This document shows positions 32,982-44,490 of a stretch of 64,000 nt of DNA, piece after piece. Both the position numbers and the translations under genes were made by a program. Positions within the stretch are counted from its first letter, which is position 1. Each line of letters begins with the position of its first letter. The stretch is from Planctomicrobium sp051466335 (GTDB lineage: Bacteria > Planctomycetota > Planctomycetia > Planctomycetales > Planctomycetaceae). The notes beneath the pieces are model-generated. The model did no database searches. It was given only the letters and a program-made list of their open reading frames with translations, and was not told the DNA's origin. The DNA is taken from assembly GCF_051466335.1 (NCBI RefSeq), contig NZ_CP195793.1, forward strand, positions 4,154,001 to 4,218,000. Direction: 5' to 3'.

Positions 32982-33998
32982 GTGAGACGATTATCGCCTG
33001 CCTTTTTGACGATCGCCATGCTGGGTGTCGTCGGACTGCTTGTAGTTCTATATGTCGGCAAAAAGTTGCTCGCCCGGGATGTGGCTCCTCCAAGCAATCC
33101 CAGCGTGAACGTTCCGATGGCGCTGACTGACCTTGAGCCAGGGACTCGCATTACCGACGCTCATCTCGCAACTGGGCCGACTTCGCGAGCTGACCTTGGC
33201 CGTGACGTCGTGCTGACATCACGTGCACTCGTTGGGCGTGTTGTGAAAAACAAAATCACCGGGGCGCAGCCGATCAGCTCTGCGGATCTCTATCCACCCG
33301 GACAAAACGCTCCATTGATCATTGAGCCGGGCAACGTCGCTGCGACAGTTGCAATTGATTCACCATTCGCTGCGACTCGCGGACAGTTTGTCGACGTTCA
33401 CTTTACTCCTTCGGCTGATCCAGATCAGGAAGAGACTGGCGGAACGATTATGACACTGTTCCGTGGAGTTAAGATCCTTGAGATTTCCGGATCCGCAGCG
33501 AACCGGAATGCGACCAATGTGACGCTGGAGCTCTCGCGAGAACAGTCCAATATCATTCTTCTCGCCAAGGACCGGGGGAGTCTCAATCTGGTGTACGCTC
33601 CTGAGGGGCGCGGAAGCGGAGTTGTCGGCGTCAGCGATGAAGATCGAGCCACTCTGTACGAAATCCTTGGATATAAGAAGAAGCCAGAGGTTCCAGAAGT
33701 TCCACCATTCCAGACGGAACTCTTTCAGGGAACCGGCGGGCGGGATATTCACTACTTCCGCGACGGACGCAGAATCGGCGATGGAGGATACGGTGGTGGA
33801 ACCGGGAACGGCGACGGTACTTCCGGACAGCCTAACCTTCCCCCTGTTCGACGCGGCAATTTGAACGGGTACAACGGAGCCCGTAATCAGGATTCGTCCC
33901 CCAGTGCCAGCAACGCGGCACCAGTGACACGACGACCATCCGCAATCCCTAACGTCGTGCCGAATCTGGCGAACAAAGCAGCACGAGGCGCTCTCTGA
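32982..33998 (+). CDS. cpaB: Flp pilus assembly protein CpaB/RcpC
   Basis: 338 residues: an N-terminal membrane helix (about 6-25), a SAF/beta-clip domain (ALTDLEPGTRITDAHL...RALVGRVVKNKITGAQPIS), a C-terminal RcpC-like domain (GQFVDVHFTPSADP), and a Gly/Asn/Pro-rich tail of about 75 residues. CpaB links the pilus to the secretin or peptidoglycan side. GTG 32982 has GGGAG 8 nt upstream and is preferred over the GTG at 32946. Confidence 0.88.
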   Translation: MRRLSPAFLTIAMLGVVGLLVVLYVGKKLLARDVAPPSNPSVNVPMALTDLEPGTRITDAHLATGPTSRADLGRDVVLTSRALVGRVVKNKITGAQPISSADLYPPGQNAPLIIEPGNVAATVAIDSPFAATRGQFVDVHFTPSADPDQEETGGTIMTLFRGVKILEISGSAANRNATNVTLELSREQSNIILLAKDRGSLNLVYAPEGRGSGVVGVSDEDRATLYEILGYKKKPEVPEVPPFQTELFQGTGGRDIHYFRDGRRIGDGGYGGGTGNGDGTSGQPNLPPVRRGNLNGYNGARNQDSSPSASNAAPVTRRPSAIPNVVPNLANKAARGAL

Positions 33999-34054
33999 TC
34001 ATCAGGAACGCCTTGATCAAACGTATGAGTCTTTGATAGACGGGAAAAACCAGC

Positions 34055-35224
34055 GTGATTGTTACTCGATCCAGAAATGTTCGCAGCCATCGGCGTCAAG
34101 GAAACTTGATGCCGGCGATTGCAATCGCATTTTTGGTCAGTGGCTCCTGCATGGCACTCGTACTGAATGAATATTGGCTCTCAGGGATTCAGGAAGAATT
34201 GCGAAGTTCTACCCAGACCGCCGCACTTGCGGTGGCCCGGGAACTCGTCACCGATGATCTTTTGAAGCTAGACCCACCTCAGTCTCCCGCAGTTCTGGCG
34301 CGTGAAAAACTCGCGACACTTCAGGAAATGAATTCCGGAAGATCGTCCACGATGCCGGAGATGGAGCTGCATCTCGGGCGTGCGATTCTTGATCCCTCGA
34401 CAGGACAAACGCATAAGCTGGAGACAGATAATCAACCGAATTCAGTGGTCGTGATCGGACATCGCGATCGGTCGCGAAGCAACCCGGTCAACATGTTGAT
34501 TCCCCTTCTGACGGGGCGTCCCACAGCGGATGTGACATGTACATCAGAAGCAAGTGTCACAAATCTCATCGAAGGGTTTCGACCGTTTGGCCCGGTTGAT
34601 GTGCCTGGTTGGCCCATCGCGATTCTGGAATCAAGTTCGGACGAAAAGGTTCAGACATGGAAATCCCAGATCGAACTCCGACATGGAACCGATTTCTATA
34701 GCTGGAATGCTGAGACTCAAACTGTCGAAAACAGCTCCGATGGCATTCCGGAGATTCTGCTTCAACCACGAGGCGATAACGGGACGAACAACTGCTATCT
34801 GGTGGATGTCGGTTCATCCCTACAGGATCCAGCTGTCAATCGGCAGTTTGAAGAAGGTTGGTCAGTCGAGGATCTGAGTGGTTTTGGAGATGTCTTCTCA
34901 TTCAAGTCCGGCCCGCTTGATCTTGCCGCCAGCAACGATTTCAGTGGCGTTCCTGAAGATGCGATGCAGGAGAGTCTCGGGCAAGTCCGCGTGTTGATGC
35001 TCTACTCCAAGATGAGCAAAGCTGACCAGGATGGAATTGCAGTCGAAGCGGTCGAGTTTGTCGCTGGCCGTTTGATGCACGTTTCGCAAGGAAAGAACGG
35101 CCCCGAATTTGTATTTCAGCCAGCAGTTCTCACAACTCGAACTGCCGTGCTGGATGAAGATGCCTTGTACCGGGGGGAAACCTTCGGCAACCCATACATT
35201 TATAAAGTCTCGATTACGCAATAA
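34055..35224 (+). CDS. TadG-like exported pilus-locus protein
   Basis: 389 residues. The first 50 resemble TadG: RRQGNLMPAIAIAFLVSGSCMALVLNEYW, a hydrophobic helix preceded by basic residues, then ARELVTDDLLKL. The rest is a soluble extracytoplasmic region, which I cannot assign to a domain. Starts at GTG 34055. Its place between cpaB and tadA supports a role in the same machine; the N-terminal anchor would keep it in the inner membrane. Confidence 0.7.
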   Translation: MIVTRSRNVRSHRRQGNLMPAIAIAFLVSGSCMALVLNEYWLSGIQEELRSSTQTAALAVARELVTDDLLKLDPPQSPAVLAREKLATLQEMNSGRSSTMPEMELHLGRAILDPSTGQTHKLETDNQPNSVVVIGHRDRSRSNPVNMLIPLLTGRPTADVTCTSEASVTNLIEGFRPFGPVDVPGWPIAILESSSDEKVQTWKSQIELRHGTDFYSWNAETQTVENSSDGIPEILLQPRGDNGTNNCYLVDVGSSLQDPAVNRQFEEGWSVEDLSGFGDVFSFKSGPLDLAASNDFSGVPEDAMQESLGQVRVLMLYSKMSKADQDGIAVEAVEFVAGRLMHVSQGKNGPEFVFQPAVLTTRTAVLDEDALYRGETFGNPYIYKVSITQ

Positions 35225-35301
35225 TTGTTTGCGTGATGGATTCGCAATGAGTCGACCTGCTTCAGACGTTACTGAAACAGGCACGGAGAGGACCGGGTAG
35301 G

Positions 35302-36633
35302 ATGGTCGCTGTCGCAGAAAAAACTGTTGAAACCAGTGCACAGTTCCAGCATGTGAAAACACAACTTCACCGCGAGATGGTCGATGCAATCGACATGTCG
35401 AAAGCGGGGGAATTGGGTGAAGCGGAATTCCGCCGTCAGCTGGAATCACTCGCTGCACATCTGGTCAATCGCTCTGAATCACGCGTTCCGGAACGAGACC
35501 GTGCGCGGATGATTCGCGAGTTGATGGACGAAATCTACGGATTTGGTCCGTTGCAACCACTCATGGATGACCCCGATGTGAGTGACGTACTCGTGAATGG
35601 TTACAACACCGTCTTCGTTGAGCGAAATGGTCTTCTCGAAAAGACTGACATTCGCTTTGCGGACGACAATCACCTGCTCCGGTTTATTCAGCGACTTGTT
35701 GGTCAGGCAGGGCGACGCATCGACGAAGTGTCGCCGATGGTCGACGCAAAATTGGCTGATGGTTCTCGTTTGCATGCCGTGATTCCTCCTCTCGCATTGC
35801 GTGGACCGACACTGTCAATTCGTCGATTCAAAACGCAGATTGTGCGTATTGAAGACATGGTCCGGACGGACACTCTCGCCCCTGAAATGGCTGACTTCCT
35901 TGTTGCCATTGTCCGGGCCCGTATGAATATTCTGCTCTCCGGCGGTACAGGTGCCGGAAAGACGACGATGCTCAACAACCTCAGTCGGTTTATCCCTGCG
36001 ACTGAGCGTGTCATCACGATTGAAGAAACTGCGGAACTTCAGTTGCAGCAAGCAGACGTCGTTGGACTGGAAACCCGACTGCCAAACGTTGAAGGTAAGG
36101 GAATCATCACTCCTCGCGACTTGTTAAGAAACAGCTTGCGAATGCGTCCCGACCGAATCATCGTGGGGGAAGCGCGCGGCGGAGAAGTTCTTGACATGCT
36201 GCAGGCGATGAACACCGGTCACGATGGTTCGATGAGCACCGTTCACGCGAACGATACAAAGGACGCATTGCACCGGCTCGAGTTGATGATCGCTCTCTCA
36301 GGAGCAGAACTCCCGACCCATGTGACGCGCCAGTACATCGCCTCTGCAATTCAGATTTTCGTTCACATCTCACGTCTGGCGTCCGGTGAACGTAAGATCA
36401 TGCGTATTTCGGAACTGACCGGCGTCGTCGACGGCGAGTTTCAGCTGGAAGACGTTTACCTGTACCGAATGGCTGGACTGGACGAAAACGGAAAAGCGAT
36501 CGGCTCGTTCTACGCCACCGGCTACGAGCCAATGTGTTTGCGAAAGATGGCATCACGTGGATACGAGCTCAATTCCAAATTGTTCGTGCCACGTGAATTG
36601 AAAACAGGCATGGAATACCGCGCTGACGTCTAA
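35302..36633 (+). CDS. tadA: Type II/IV secretion ATPase TadA/CpaF
   Basis: 443 residues. It hydrolyses ATP to power pilus assembly. The N-terminal domain has YGFGPLQPLMDDPDVSDVLVNG; the Walker A motif GGTGAGKTT begins at residue 214, the Walker B/Asp box EARGGEVLDML and HANDTKDALHRLE follow. ATG 35302 has GAGAGGA upstream. Directly before the two TadB/C platform genes. Confidence 0.95.
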   Translation: MVAVAEKTVETSAQFQHVKTQLHREMVDAIDMSKAGELGEAEFRRQLESLAAHLVNRSESRVPERDRARMIRELMDEIYGFGPLQPLMDDPDVSDVLVNGYNTVFVERNGLLEKTDIRFADDNHLLRFIQRLVGQAGRRIDEVSPMVDAKLADGSRLHAVIPPLALRGPTLSIRRFKTQIVRIEDMVRTDTLAPEMADFLVAIVRARMNILLSGGTGAGKTTMLNNLSRFIPATERVITIEETAELQLQQADVVGLETRLPNVEGKGIITPRDLLRNSLRMRPDRIIVGEARGGEVLDMLQAMNTGHDGSMSTVHANDTKDALHRLELMIALSGAELPTHVTRQYIASAIQIFVHISRLASGERKIMRISELTGVVDGEFQLEDVYLYRMAGLDENGKAIGSFYATGYEPMCLRKMASRGYELNSKLFVPRELKTGMEYRADV

Positions 36634-36696
36634 CGCAGCGCAGAACTGTTGAAACAGTTCAACGAGAACCGACAGTTCAGCGACGTGAGTAATCAA

Positions 36697-37545
36697 ATGG
36701 CAGACACAATCCTGAAACCTGACAGCAAGTTCAAGGGGATTCTCCGGCAGAGTGAAACGTATGCCGTTCCGAATGACCCTTCTCTCGGCAACCAGTTCAA
36801 TAGTTGGTTTGACCGACTGATGCTGCAATCCGGGTTACTGACATCCCCTTCAATGGTGCTGGCGTTATGCCTGTGCTCCGGGGTGACATTTGCGGGGTTG
36901 GCATTTGTCTGGCAGGAAAACCTGGTGACCACTGCGCTCACTGGCTTCCTCGGGTTCCTCGTTCCAATTGTGGTCACGATGATCATTCGATCGCGTCGAC
37001 AGTCGATGATGGTGAATCAGCTTCCTCCCATGATTGACGAACTTGCTCGCGCAGCGAAGACCGGTCGCAGTCTGGAAAATTGCCTGTTGATCGTCTCCAC
37101 CGATACGCCGAATCCATTGGGGGCAGAACTACGTAACTGCACACGCAAGCTCTCGTTGGGCATGACGATTGATGAATCGCTGGCGGAACTTCCAGAACGG
37201 ACAGGTCTGGTTGCCACGAGCGTTCTTTCAACAGCCCTATCTGTTCATCGACAGACCGGGGGAGACCTGGTTCGAGTGCTCGAACGACTTTCACTAACAC
37301 TGCGCGACCGCATTCACTTTCAGGGACGCCTCAAAGCAGCCACCGCTGCCAGCCGTGCCACTGCTTTTTTAATGATCGTTCTCCCACCAGCGATTCTGGC
37401 CTTCTTCGTATTCCGCGATGGAGACTACCTGAACAAGCTGTTTGCATCATCCTGGGGATTCCGAGCCACGATTCTGGCGTTCATCCTTGAAGTCATTGGA
37501 GCGATCTGGGTGGTCCGGGTTCTCCAGAAGAGTACACAAAGCTGA
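36697..37545 (+). CDS. tadB: Inner-membrane platform protein TadB (GspF family)
   Basis: A GspF/TadB-type protein of about 282 residues, with membrane helices near the N- and C-termini and the T2SF core QLPPMIDELARAAKTGRSLENCL...LRNCTRKLSLGMTIDESLAELPERTG...GGDLVRVLERLS. It forms the membrane platform with TadC. The start is uncertain: ATG 36697, GTG 36685 and TTG 36649 are all in frame. It follows tadA directly. Confidence 0.88.
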   Translation: MADTILKPDSKFKGILRQSETYAVPNDPSLGNQFNSWFDRLMLQSGLLTSPSMVLALCLCSGVTFAGLAFVWQENLVTTALTGFLGFLVPIVVTMIIRSRRQSMMVNQLPPMIDELARAAKTGRSLENCLLIVSTDTPNPLGAELRNCTRKLSLGMTIDESLAELPERTGLVATSVLSTALSVHRQTGGDLVRVLERLSLTLRDRIHFQGRLKAATAASRATAFLMIVLPPAILAFFVFRDGDYLNKLFASSWGFRATILAFILEVIGAIWVVRVLQKSTQS

Positions 37546-37724
37546 CACGAGCGATTCAAGCATGGGGTCCGTGATGAGCGGCCAACATGCACCGATAAAG
37601 TCTGATTTAATACATACGAAGACACGTGGCATATTGTTCATGCTGCGTGTGATTTGACTCACCCGAAACGACAACGATTCAACGTTATTCCCCAGTCGAT
37701 TCGTTCCTGAAGACTGTTACTTCC

Positions 37725-39068
37725 ATGAACCTGACACAGTACTTCGAGCAGCTGAAACTCGACAATCCTCAACGTTACTTTTCGAGCATTTCCACTTCGC
37801 AGTTGAACAACATGGCGATTGGAATCGGGATCGTCGTTGCGCTGTTCATCATTTACAAATTCTGGTCGTGGTCGCGTCGGCGTCGGGAATTGCTGGCGAC
37901 CTCATTTCGTAAACGCGAACAAAAACCGTCGACGAATGTCGCTGACTTCATAAAACCGAATGTCCCGGCACACGTTGATAGTCAGCCGACTCCATCAAAT
38001 GCCGTAGAAATTGCGGCAGAGACGTCGCAAGTGCCAGTCGCTATGGCGCAATCGGTGGTTCCTTTGGCTTCGGAGGAATCTCGCGCCGAGCCAATCGCGA
38101 GCGTCTCGGGATGGACTCCGAATCCACATCCACACGAGCGGAAATACTCATCCAGCGGCTACTGGCCGACCGAGCCGAAGGTCATCGAGAAAAGCAATCC
38201 CTTCGAAGAAGGGAAAGAGGAATACCCTTGGGCTGATGGGAGCGACTACGCATTCGGTTCAGCGACTCCGCTGCTCTCGGACCTCTTGCCGACGAGTGAA
38301 TCAGGCCGGAAAGATCTGACGAAAACTCTCCGCAATGCCGGATACTACTCGCCCCATGCTTGGCAAAATTTGTCTGCGGTTCGCTACATTGGAATCATCC
38401 TTCCGATCTTACTGTTCGGCACATTGCTGGTTGTCGTCCCAGAGTCGCTTGAACCGTACATGATCGCAGGAATTGTCATTGGCCCGATTCTTGGGTGGGC
38501 ACTCCCAACCCTGTATGTCCGTAGCAAGGCTGCGACTCGGCTTCGTGAAATTGAAACCGCGATGCCTGATATGCTCGACCTGTTGAACATGTGTGTCTCG
38601 CAAGGGATGACAGTTCCTACATCGCTTCGTCGAGTCGGTAAGGAGATTACGCCGGTTTACCCTGCGTTGTCGAAAGAACTGATGATCGTGGCGGAACAAG
38701 CACGAGTCGGCCACCTTTCAGAAGGGCTGACAAGCCTTGCTGAACGCGTCGATACCCCTGAAGTGCATTCCTTCTCATCGCTCATGATTCAGACTGAAGA
38801 GATGGGGACGAGTGTCTCAGAGGCTCTGAATGATTACTCAGACAGTATGCGGGAATCTCAAAAGCAAAGAGCGGACGAAAAGGCGAATGCTGCGACGTTC
38901 AAATTGCTCTTTCCAACTGTGCTCTGCCTGATGCCAGCGGTGTTTCTGTTCCTCATGGGACCTGCGCTGATTGACCTCAATGCCTTCTTCACTCGAGGAG
39001 GAATTCAGGGACTTGATCAGGGGGCGAATGCGGCCCTCCAGCAACAACGAACTGAACAGGCTCCTTAA
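37725..39068 (+). CDS. tadC: Inner-membrane platform protein TadC (GspF family), long form
   Basis: 447 residues, longer than TadC's usual 300 or so. A first helix (about 30-47) is followed by a charged, Pro/Ser-rich linker of about 150 residues and then the T2SF platform domain: MPDMLDLLNMCVSQGMTVPTSLRRVGKEI...EMGTSVSEALNDYSDSMR, with further helices. It partners TadB. The linker region could be a spacer or docking arm specific to this lineage. The 180-bp gap after tadB holds no gene. Confidence 0.88.
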   Translation: MNLTQYFEQLKLDNPQRYFSSISTSQLNNMAIGIGIVVALFIIYKFWSWSRRRRELLATSFRKREQKPSTNVADFIKPNVPAHVDSQPTPSNAVEIAAETSQVPVAMAQSVVPLASEESRAEPIASVSGWTPNPHPHERKYSSSGYWPTEPKVIEKSNPFEEGKEEYPWADGSDYAFGSATPLLSDLLPTSESGRKDLTKTLRNAGYYSPHAWQNLSAVRYIGIILPILLFGTLLVVVPESLEPYMIAGIVIGPILGWALPTLYVRSKAATRLREIETAMPDMLDLLNMCVSQGMTVPTSLRRVGKEITPVYPALSKELMIVAEQARVGHLSEGLTSLAERVDTPEVHSFSSLMIQTEEMGTSVSEALNDYSDSMRESQKQRADEKANAATFKLLFPTVLCLMPAVFLFLMGPALIDLNAFFTRGGIQGLDQGANAALQQQRTEQAP

Positions 39069-39109
39069 TTTGCGGAGCCACTGACGCTACGAACCAGACA
39101 GCCAATATG

Positions 39110-39143
39110 AAACGGGACCGTACTTGATGGTGCGGTCCTGTTT
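39110..39143. terminator. Terminator after tadC
   Basis: A 14-bp stem with two G-U wobbles (39110-39123 and 39130-39143, 6-nt loop) followed by TT-rich sequence on the plus strand. Confidence 0.85.
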
Positions 39144-39260
39144 TTATTGCAAGGTGATTAGAAGTGAGGCTCACTTCCCTTTTGATGGTTTGAAGTAAAC
39201 ATTCGCCATCGAAGAAGTGCGAATGCTTCAGTTCGCGACAGGACACTTTCCGGACTACTG

Positions 39261-41072
39261 TTACATCAACATTCCAAGAGCAACTCCCATGAGCATCACT
39301 GCGATCACGCTGAGTGCTCGCCACGCGCGTTCGTATTGAGTTCCCTCTTCATCTGTCAGCGACGCTCGATTGCCGATCCATTTCATCAGTGTTGAGGGAA
39401 TCCGTTCGACGCAATTCCCGATGAAAAACCATTCTGAAAAGTGGGCGAACCGAACTAATCCGCGAATGGGAATCTGGACCACGATTGCGATCACCGACGG
39501 AACGTAGAACTCCGCTTGTGCTAATCGATGCAGACCATTCCGTTGTTGGCGTCCTGCTCGCTGCGAATGTGGCCACGTTCGCGATGCAACATAGGCGATT
39601 GCCGTCACCATTCCGCACAGAATCGGCGTGGTGACTGATCCCCGCAATTGAAACAGGTCAACGATCTGGTGTCGGAAAATAATTGCCAGACACATCATTG
39701 TGATCAGCGTTAACCCCGCTGTGATTTGGCCGATTCCACGCACCGCAGGGAGATCCGTCCCCGGTACGAGTTCAGAATGCTGAGAGAACGCGTGAATTTC
39801 CTCTATTGTCCTGAACAATGAGAGCCCGACAAGAAAAATGCTGATGAGGATTCCGGTGATGTAAATCCAGTTCATTTGAGGCGAGTGGTCGGATTCGATT
39901 CGGATGGTTTCGATTAGTGCTTCTTGTCCGAGTACTCCAACGCAAAGCAGAACTCCGCCACCCAACATTCCCCACTTCGCAAGTCCTCGGCTTATTCCAG
40001 AGTCCTGAAAAAGATGGAAACTGATCGCAAGAGCAGCCATGAGGGTCACGCCCCCCAACCCTAATCGAGTGGCCTGATCCAAATCAAACTGCAAAGTTCC
40101 GACCGCAATCCAGACGATTCCCAGGCAGGAACTGACCATGTGCGCTGTCCGCGCTGCCGGGAGCACATGGCTCCATGCCATCATTCCCAGAAGGACTGCA
40201 GAGAGCGCTCCTACTCCCTGCAAGATAAGAGTCACTTCTGGAAATGAATGTAAGACGCGGCCCCAGCGAATCAACACGAGAATTGCCGGCCCGAAGCACA
40301 GCAAGATCAACCAGGCTGTTTCGCGAAATGACATTGTGATGGGGGCAGTCCAACTCATGAGCGGATACAGTCCGCAGCGGAGTGCCAGTGCCATCACAAT
40401 GAGCGAGAGTCCGGAGACAACCTGCGCCACAGTCCCCGGTTCCAACCCTTGAAGAAATTCGCTCGACGAGAAAGCCGGCAGATCGCTGTTAGAAATCGCA
40501 AACCCTAGAGAAGACAATCCCATCAGGAAAACGAGATCTGCAAAAATCAGCCAGATCAATCCGCTGGCAATTCGTCGACTCCGAAATTCATCGCTGTTGT
40601 GGCATGCGAGGGTCAAACACATCAGCCAACTCATCGCCGACAGGCACGCCCATTGCAGCCAGATGTCCGTGGTGACAATCAAAACATAAGAAATTGCAAC
40701 TGAGAGCAGAAAAAAGGGAGCTTCCGCCATGTAATCAGTTCGGCGAGGGGACCGTTTCCAATTTGCGAAAATGAGAATCGCCCCCAGTGAGACCAGAATC
40801 ACGAGCCAGGTCTCAGGAACTCCATCCGAATAAACAAGTCGAAAACGAGTCGGCAGCCACTTCCAGATTTGCCGGAATGGGGAATAATGAACCCCTGCCA
40901 GAGCCACTCCTCCGCCAAGAAGAAGGGAGATACTCAGAATCAGTTGAGGGCGTTTCGGGCTGTTGCCACTTATCCCTAAGATCATATTGATCAAAAGGAT
41001 AAAGCAACCTGAAAGAAACGCAGCGACGGCGACAGAGTGGCAGATCAGGTTCTCAATTTCAGACCAATTCAT
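39261..41072 (-). CDS. Divergent NuoL/MrpA-like membrane protein, orphan
   Basis: 603 residues, with about 14-16 predicted membrane helices. It resembles the proton-conducting antiporter-like subunits of complex I, but the conserved core is altered: where NuoL has GKSAQLPLHTWLP this reads LRCGLYPLMSWTAPITMS, so the helix 7 lysine is an arginine, and the following broken-helix PVSALIHAA segment is lost. No other respiratory, Mrp or DabA-type gene is adjacent. It may be a carbonate or cation transporter subunit, or a relict. The family assignment is by eye. Confidence 0.62.
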   Translation of the reverse strand: MNWSEIENLICHSVAVAAFLSGCFILLINMILGISGNSPKRPQLILSISLLLGGGVALAGVHYSPFRQIWKWLPTRFRLVYSDGVPETWLVILVSLGAILIFANWKRSPRRTDYMAEAPFFLLSVAISYVLIVTTDIWLQWACLSAMSWLMCLTLACHNSDEFRSRRIASGLIWLIFADLVFLMGLSSLGFAISNSDLPAFSSSEFLQGLEPGTVAQVVSGLSLIVMALALRCGLYPLMSWTAPITMSFRETAWLILLCFGPAILVLIRWGRVLHSFPEVTLILQGVGALSAVLLGMMAWSHVLPAARTAHMVSSCLGIVWIAVGTLQFDLDQATRLGLGGVTLMAALAISFHLFQDSGISRGLAKWGMLGGGVLLCVGVLGQEALIETIRIESDHSPQMNWIYITGILISIFLVGLSLFRTIEEIHAFSQHSELVPGTDLPAVRGIGQITAGLTLITMMCLAIIFRHQIVDLFQLRGSVTTPILCGMVTAIAYVASRTWPHSQRAGRQQRNGLHRLAQAEFYVPSVIAIVVQIPIRGLVRFAHFSEWFFIGNCVERIPSTLMKWIGNRASLTDEEGTQYERAWRALSVIAVMLMGVALGMLM

Positions 41073-41409
41073 TCGAAACCTGATTTCTGATTCCGGTCGC
41101 GAGATGCCGATTTCTAACCAGTGCTGACGTTATCTTACGCAACACGCAGAATGGTATGTTGCATGAAGAATATGAACAGGTATCATGAATTCTTCACAAA
41201 ATTGAAATCCCGCTAATGCAGAAAAGAGTGAAGATCTCTATTATTCTGCACCCAGAGGTCCATTTTTGCTCCGCAGCTCCGGAGCCCGTGCGACGCGAGG
41301 GAAGCCGCGTCAGCAAGCTGTGTTGGATTCATTCAGTTGTTTGTGATGAAGTTCTACACATGCCCGGACCCTTACAAGGGACTGTCCTCTTTAATACGGA
41401 CCCGCATTC
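41073..41409. other. Divergent region ahead of typA
   Basis: 337 bp without a gene. Around 41272-41320 lies a GC-rich patch with a GCTCCGGAGC palindrome and CGTCAGCAAGC, an 11-mer also present at 21273-21283. A TATCAT box at about 41180 could be the typA promoter -10 (weak -35). Confidence 0.45.
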
Positions 41410-43224
<1,815 letters not shown>

Positions 43225-43336
43225 TGTTCAGTTTCAGAGCAATCGTGTCGCGGTGAATGCAGTCACAGCAAGTTTATAAACTGGATTGATCGCTGCCGGG
43301 ACACCGGGCCTCCAACGGGGCTACGACAACAGACAT

Positions 43337-43377
43337 GAAAGAAGGAGCTCACACAATCAGTGTGAGCTCCTTCTTTC
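43337..43377. terminator. Bidirectional terminator after typA
   Basis: An 18-bp perfect inverted repeat (43337-43354 and 43360-43377, 5-nt loop) with flanking A/T, between convergent typA and epmA. Confidence 0.94.
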
Positions 43378-43409
43378 TTTGGACCTGTATCAAGCCGGAC
43401 AGGAGTCAA

Positions 43410-44414
43410 TCAGGCGCGATCGAAAGGGAATGCGATGACGTCCCGAATGTCGGTTGTCCCTAGGCACCACATGACCAGCCGATCGAAGCCGAGAGCCACT
43501 CCCGAACATTCAGGCATCCCGACATCCATTGCATCGAGCAACTGGCTCTGTACTGGAATGGAAGGTTTCCCGTTGGCCACTCTCGCGGCGTTTTGACGCT
43601 CCATTCGCAATCGCAACTCCACCGGGTCTGTCAGTTCATGGTAGCCGTTGCAGAGTTCGACGCCGTTCAGGTACAGCTCAAACCGTTCCGCCACTCCTCC
43701 AGACTCACTTCTGACTTTCGCCAGCGCTGCCTGAGTTTCTGGGAAGTCGTACAAGAAAACAGCCTTCAGCGATTTCAGTCCGGGTTCCACAACCTCGGCG
43801 AGAATCAGGTTCAGCAATCCATCACGATCCTCATCAATCCCATGCGGCAACGAGGACACAAGGCGTGCTGCTTCGATGGCAATCTGTTCCGTACTCGATA
43901 TCTGCGGGGAGAACCCAACGAAGCGGAGAAACGCTTCTTCGAAAGTCAGTCGCTGAAAGGGGAACAGATTGTATTCATGGTCTGTTTTCCATCGATGAAC
44001 GATCGTCAGGTCGTTTAATGCCCGAATCAATCCTTCCACAAATGACATTTGATCGTGGTGGTCGACGCCAAGCTGGTACCATTCAATCATGGTGAATTCA
44101 GGGTTATGTCGTTCACCGACTTCATCCTGACGAAAGACCTTCGTGATTTCGTAGATACGATCCGCTCCGGCACAGAGGAGCCGTTTCATCGCGAATTCAG
44201 GCGACGTCTGCATGTACGTCACATCGTTTCGGCCCACCTGAACGGAAAACGGATCGAGCCATTGATCAATGCAGCAATCGTGCGACAGAATCGGTGTTTC
44301 GACCTCCCAGAACTCTTGAGATTCGAAGTACTCTCGCACTCCTCGGAGCAGAATAGCGCGTCGCTGCAGATTCTTTATGGAAGCGGTTGGTCGATAAGAA
44401 GGAGGCAATGACAT
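43410..44414 (-). CDS. epmA: EF-P lysine ligase-like protein (EpmA/GenX/PoxA)
   Basis: 334 residues, a lysyl-tRNA synthetase catalytic-domain homologue that lacks the anticodon-binding domain. Class II motifs: motif 2 RIYEITKVFRQDEVGERHNPEFTMIEWY and motif 3 GVALGFDRLVMW near the C-terminus. EpmA attaches beta-lysine to elongation factor P. No EF-P or EpmB gene is in the window. ATG 44414 was chosen as typical; the open frame reaches 44477. It lies about 75 bp after a kinase gene, on the same strand. Confidence 0.92.
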   Translation of the reverse strand: MSLPPSYRPTASIKNLQRRAILLRGVREYFESQEFWEVETPILSHDCCIDQWLDPFSVQVGRNDVTYMQTSPEFAMKRLLCAGADRIYEITKVFRQDEVGERHNPEFTMIEWYQLGVDHHDQMSFVEGLIRALNDLTIVHRWKTDHEYNLFPFQRLTFEEAFLRFVGFSPQISSTEQIAIEAARLVSSLPHGIDEDRDGLLNLILAEVVEPGLKSLKAVFLYDFPETQAALAKVRSESGGVAERFELYLNGVELCNGYHELTDPVELRLRMERQNAARVANGKPSIPVQSQLLDAMDVGMPECSGVALGFDRLVMWCLGTTDIRDVIAFPFDRA

Positions 44415-44490
44415 AGAAGAGGTCTCTTGATGACAGAATTCTTCGTCATTGTCATGCAGATCACCAAGAGCAGGCAAGCCTACCCCGGCA

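Noticed and set aside
39261..41072. DabB-type inorganic carbon transporter call
   Set aside because: No DUF2309 (DabA) partner gene is adjacent, so only a NuoL-like label is justified.
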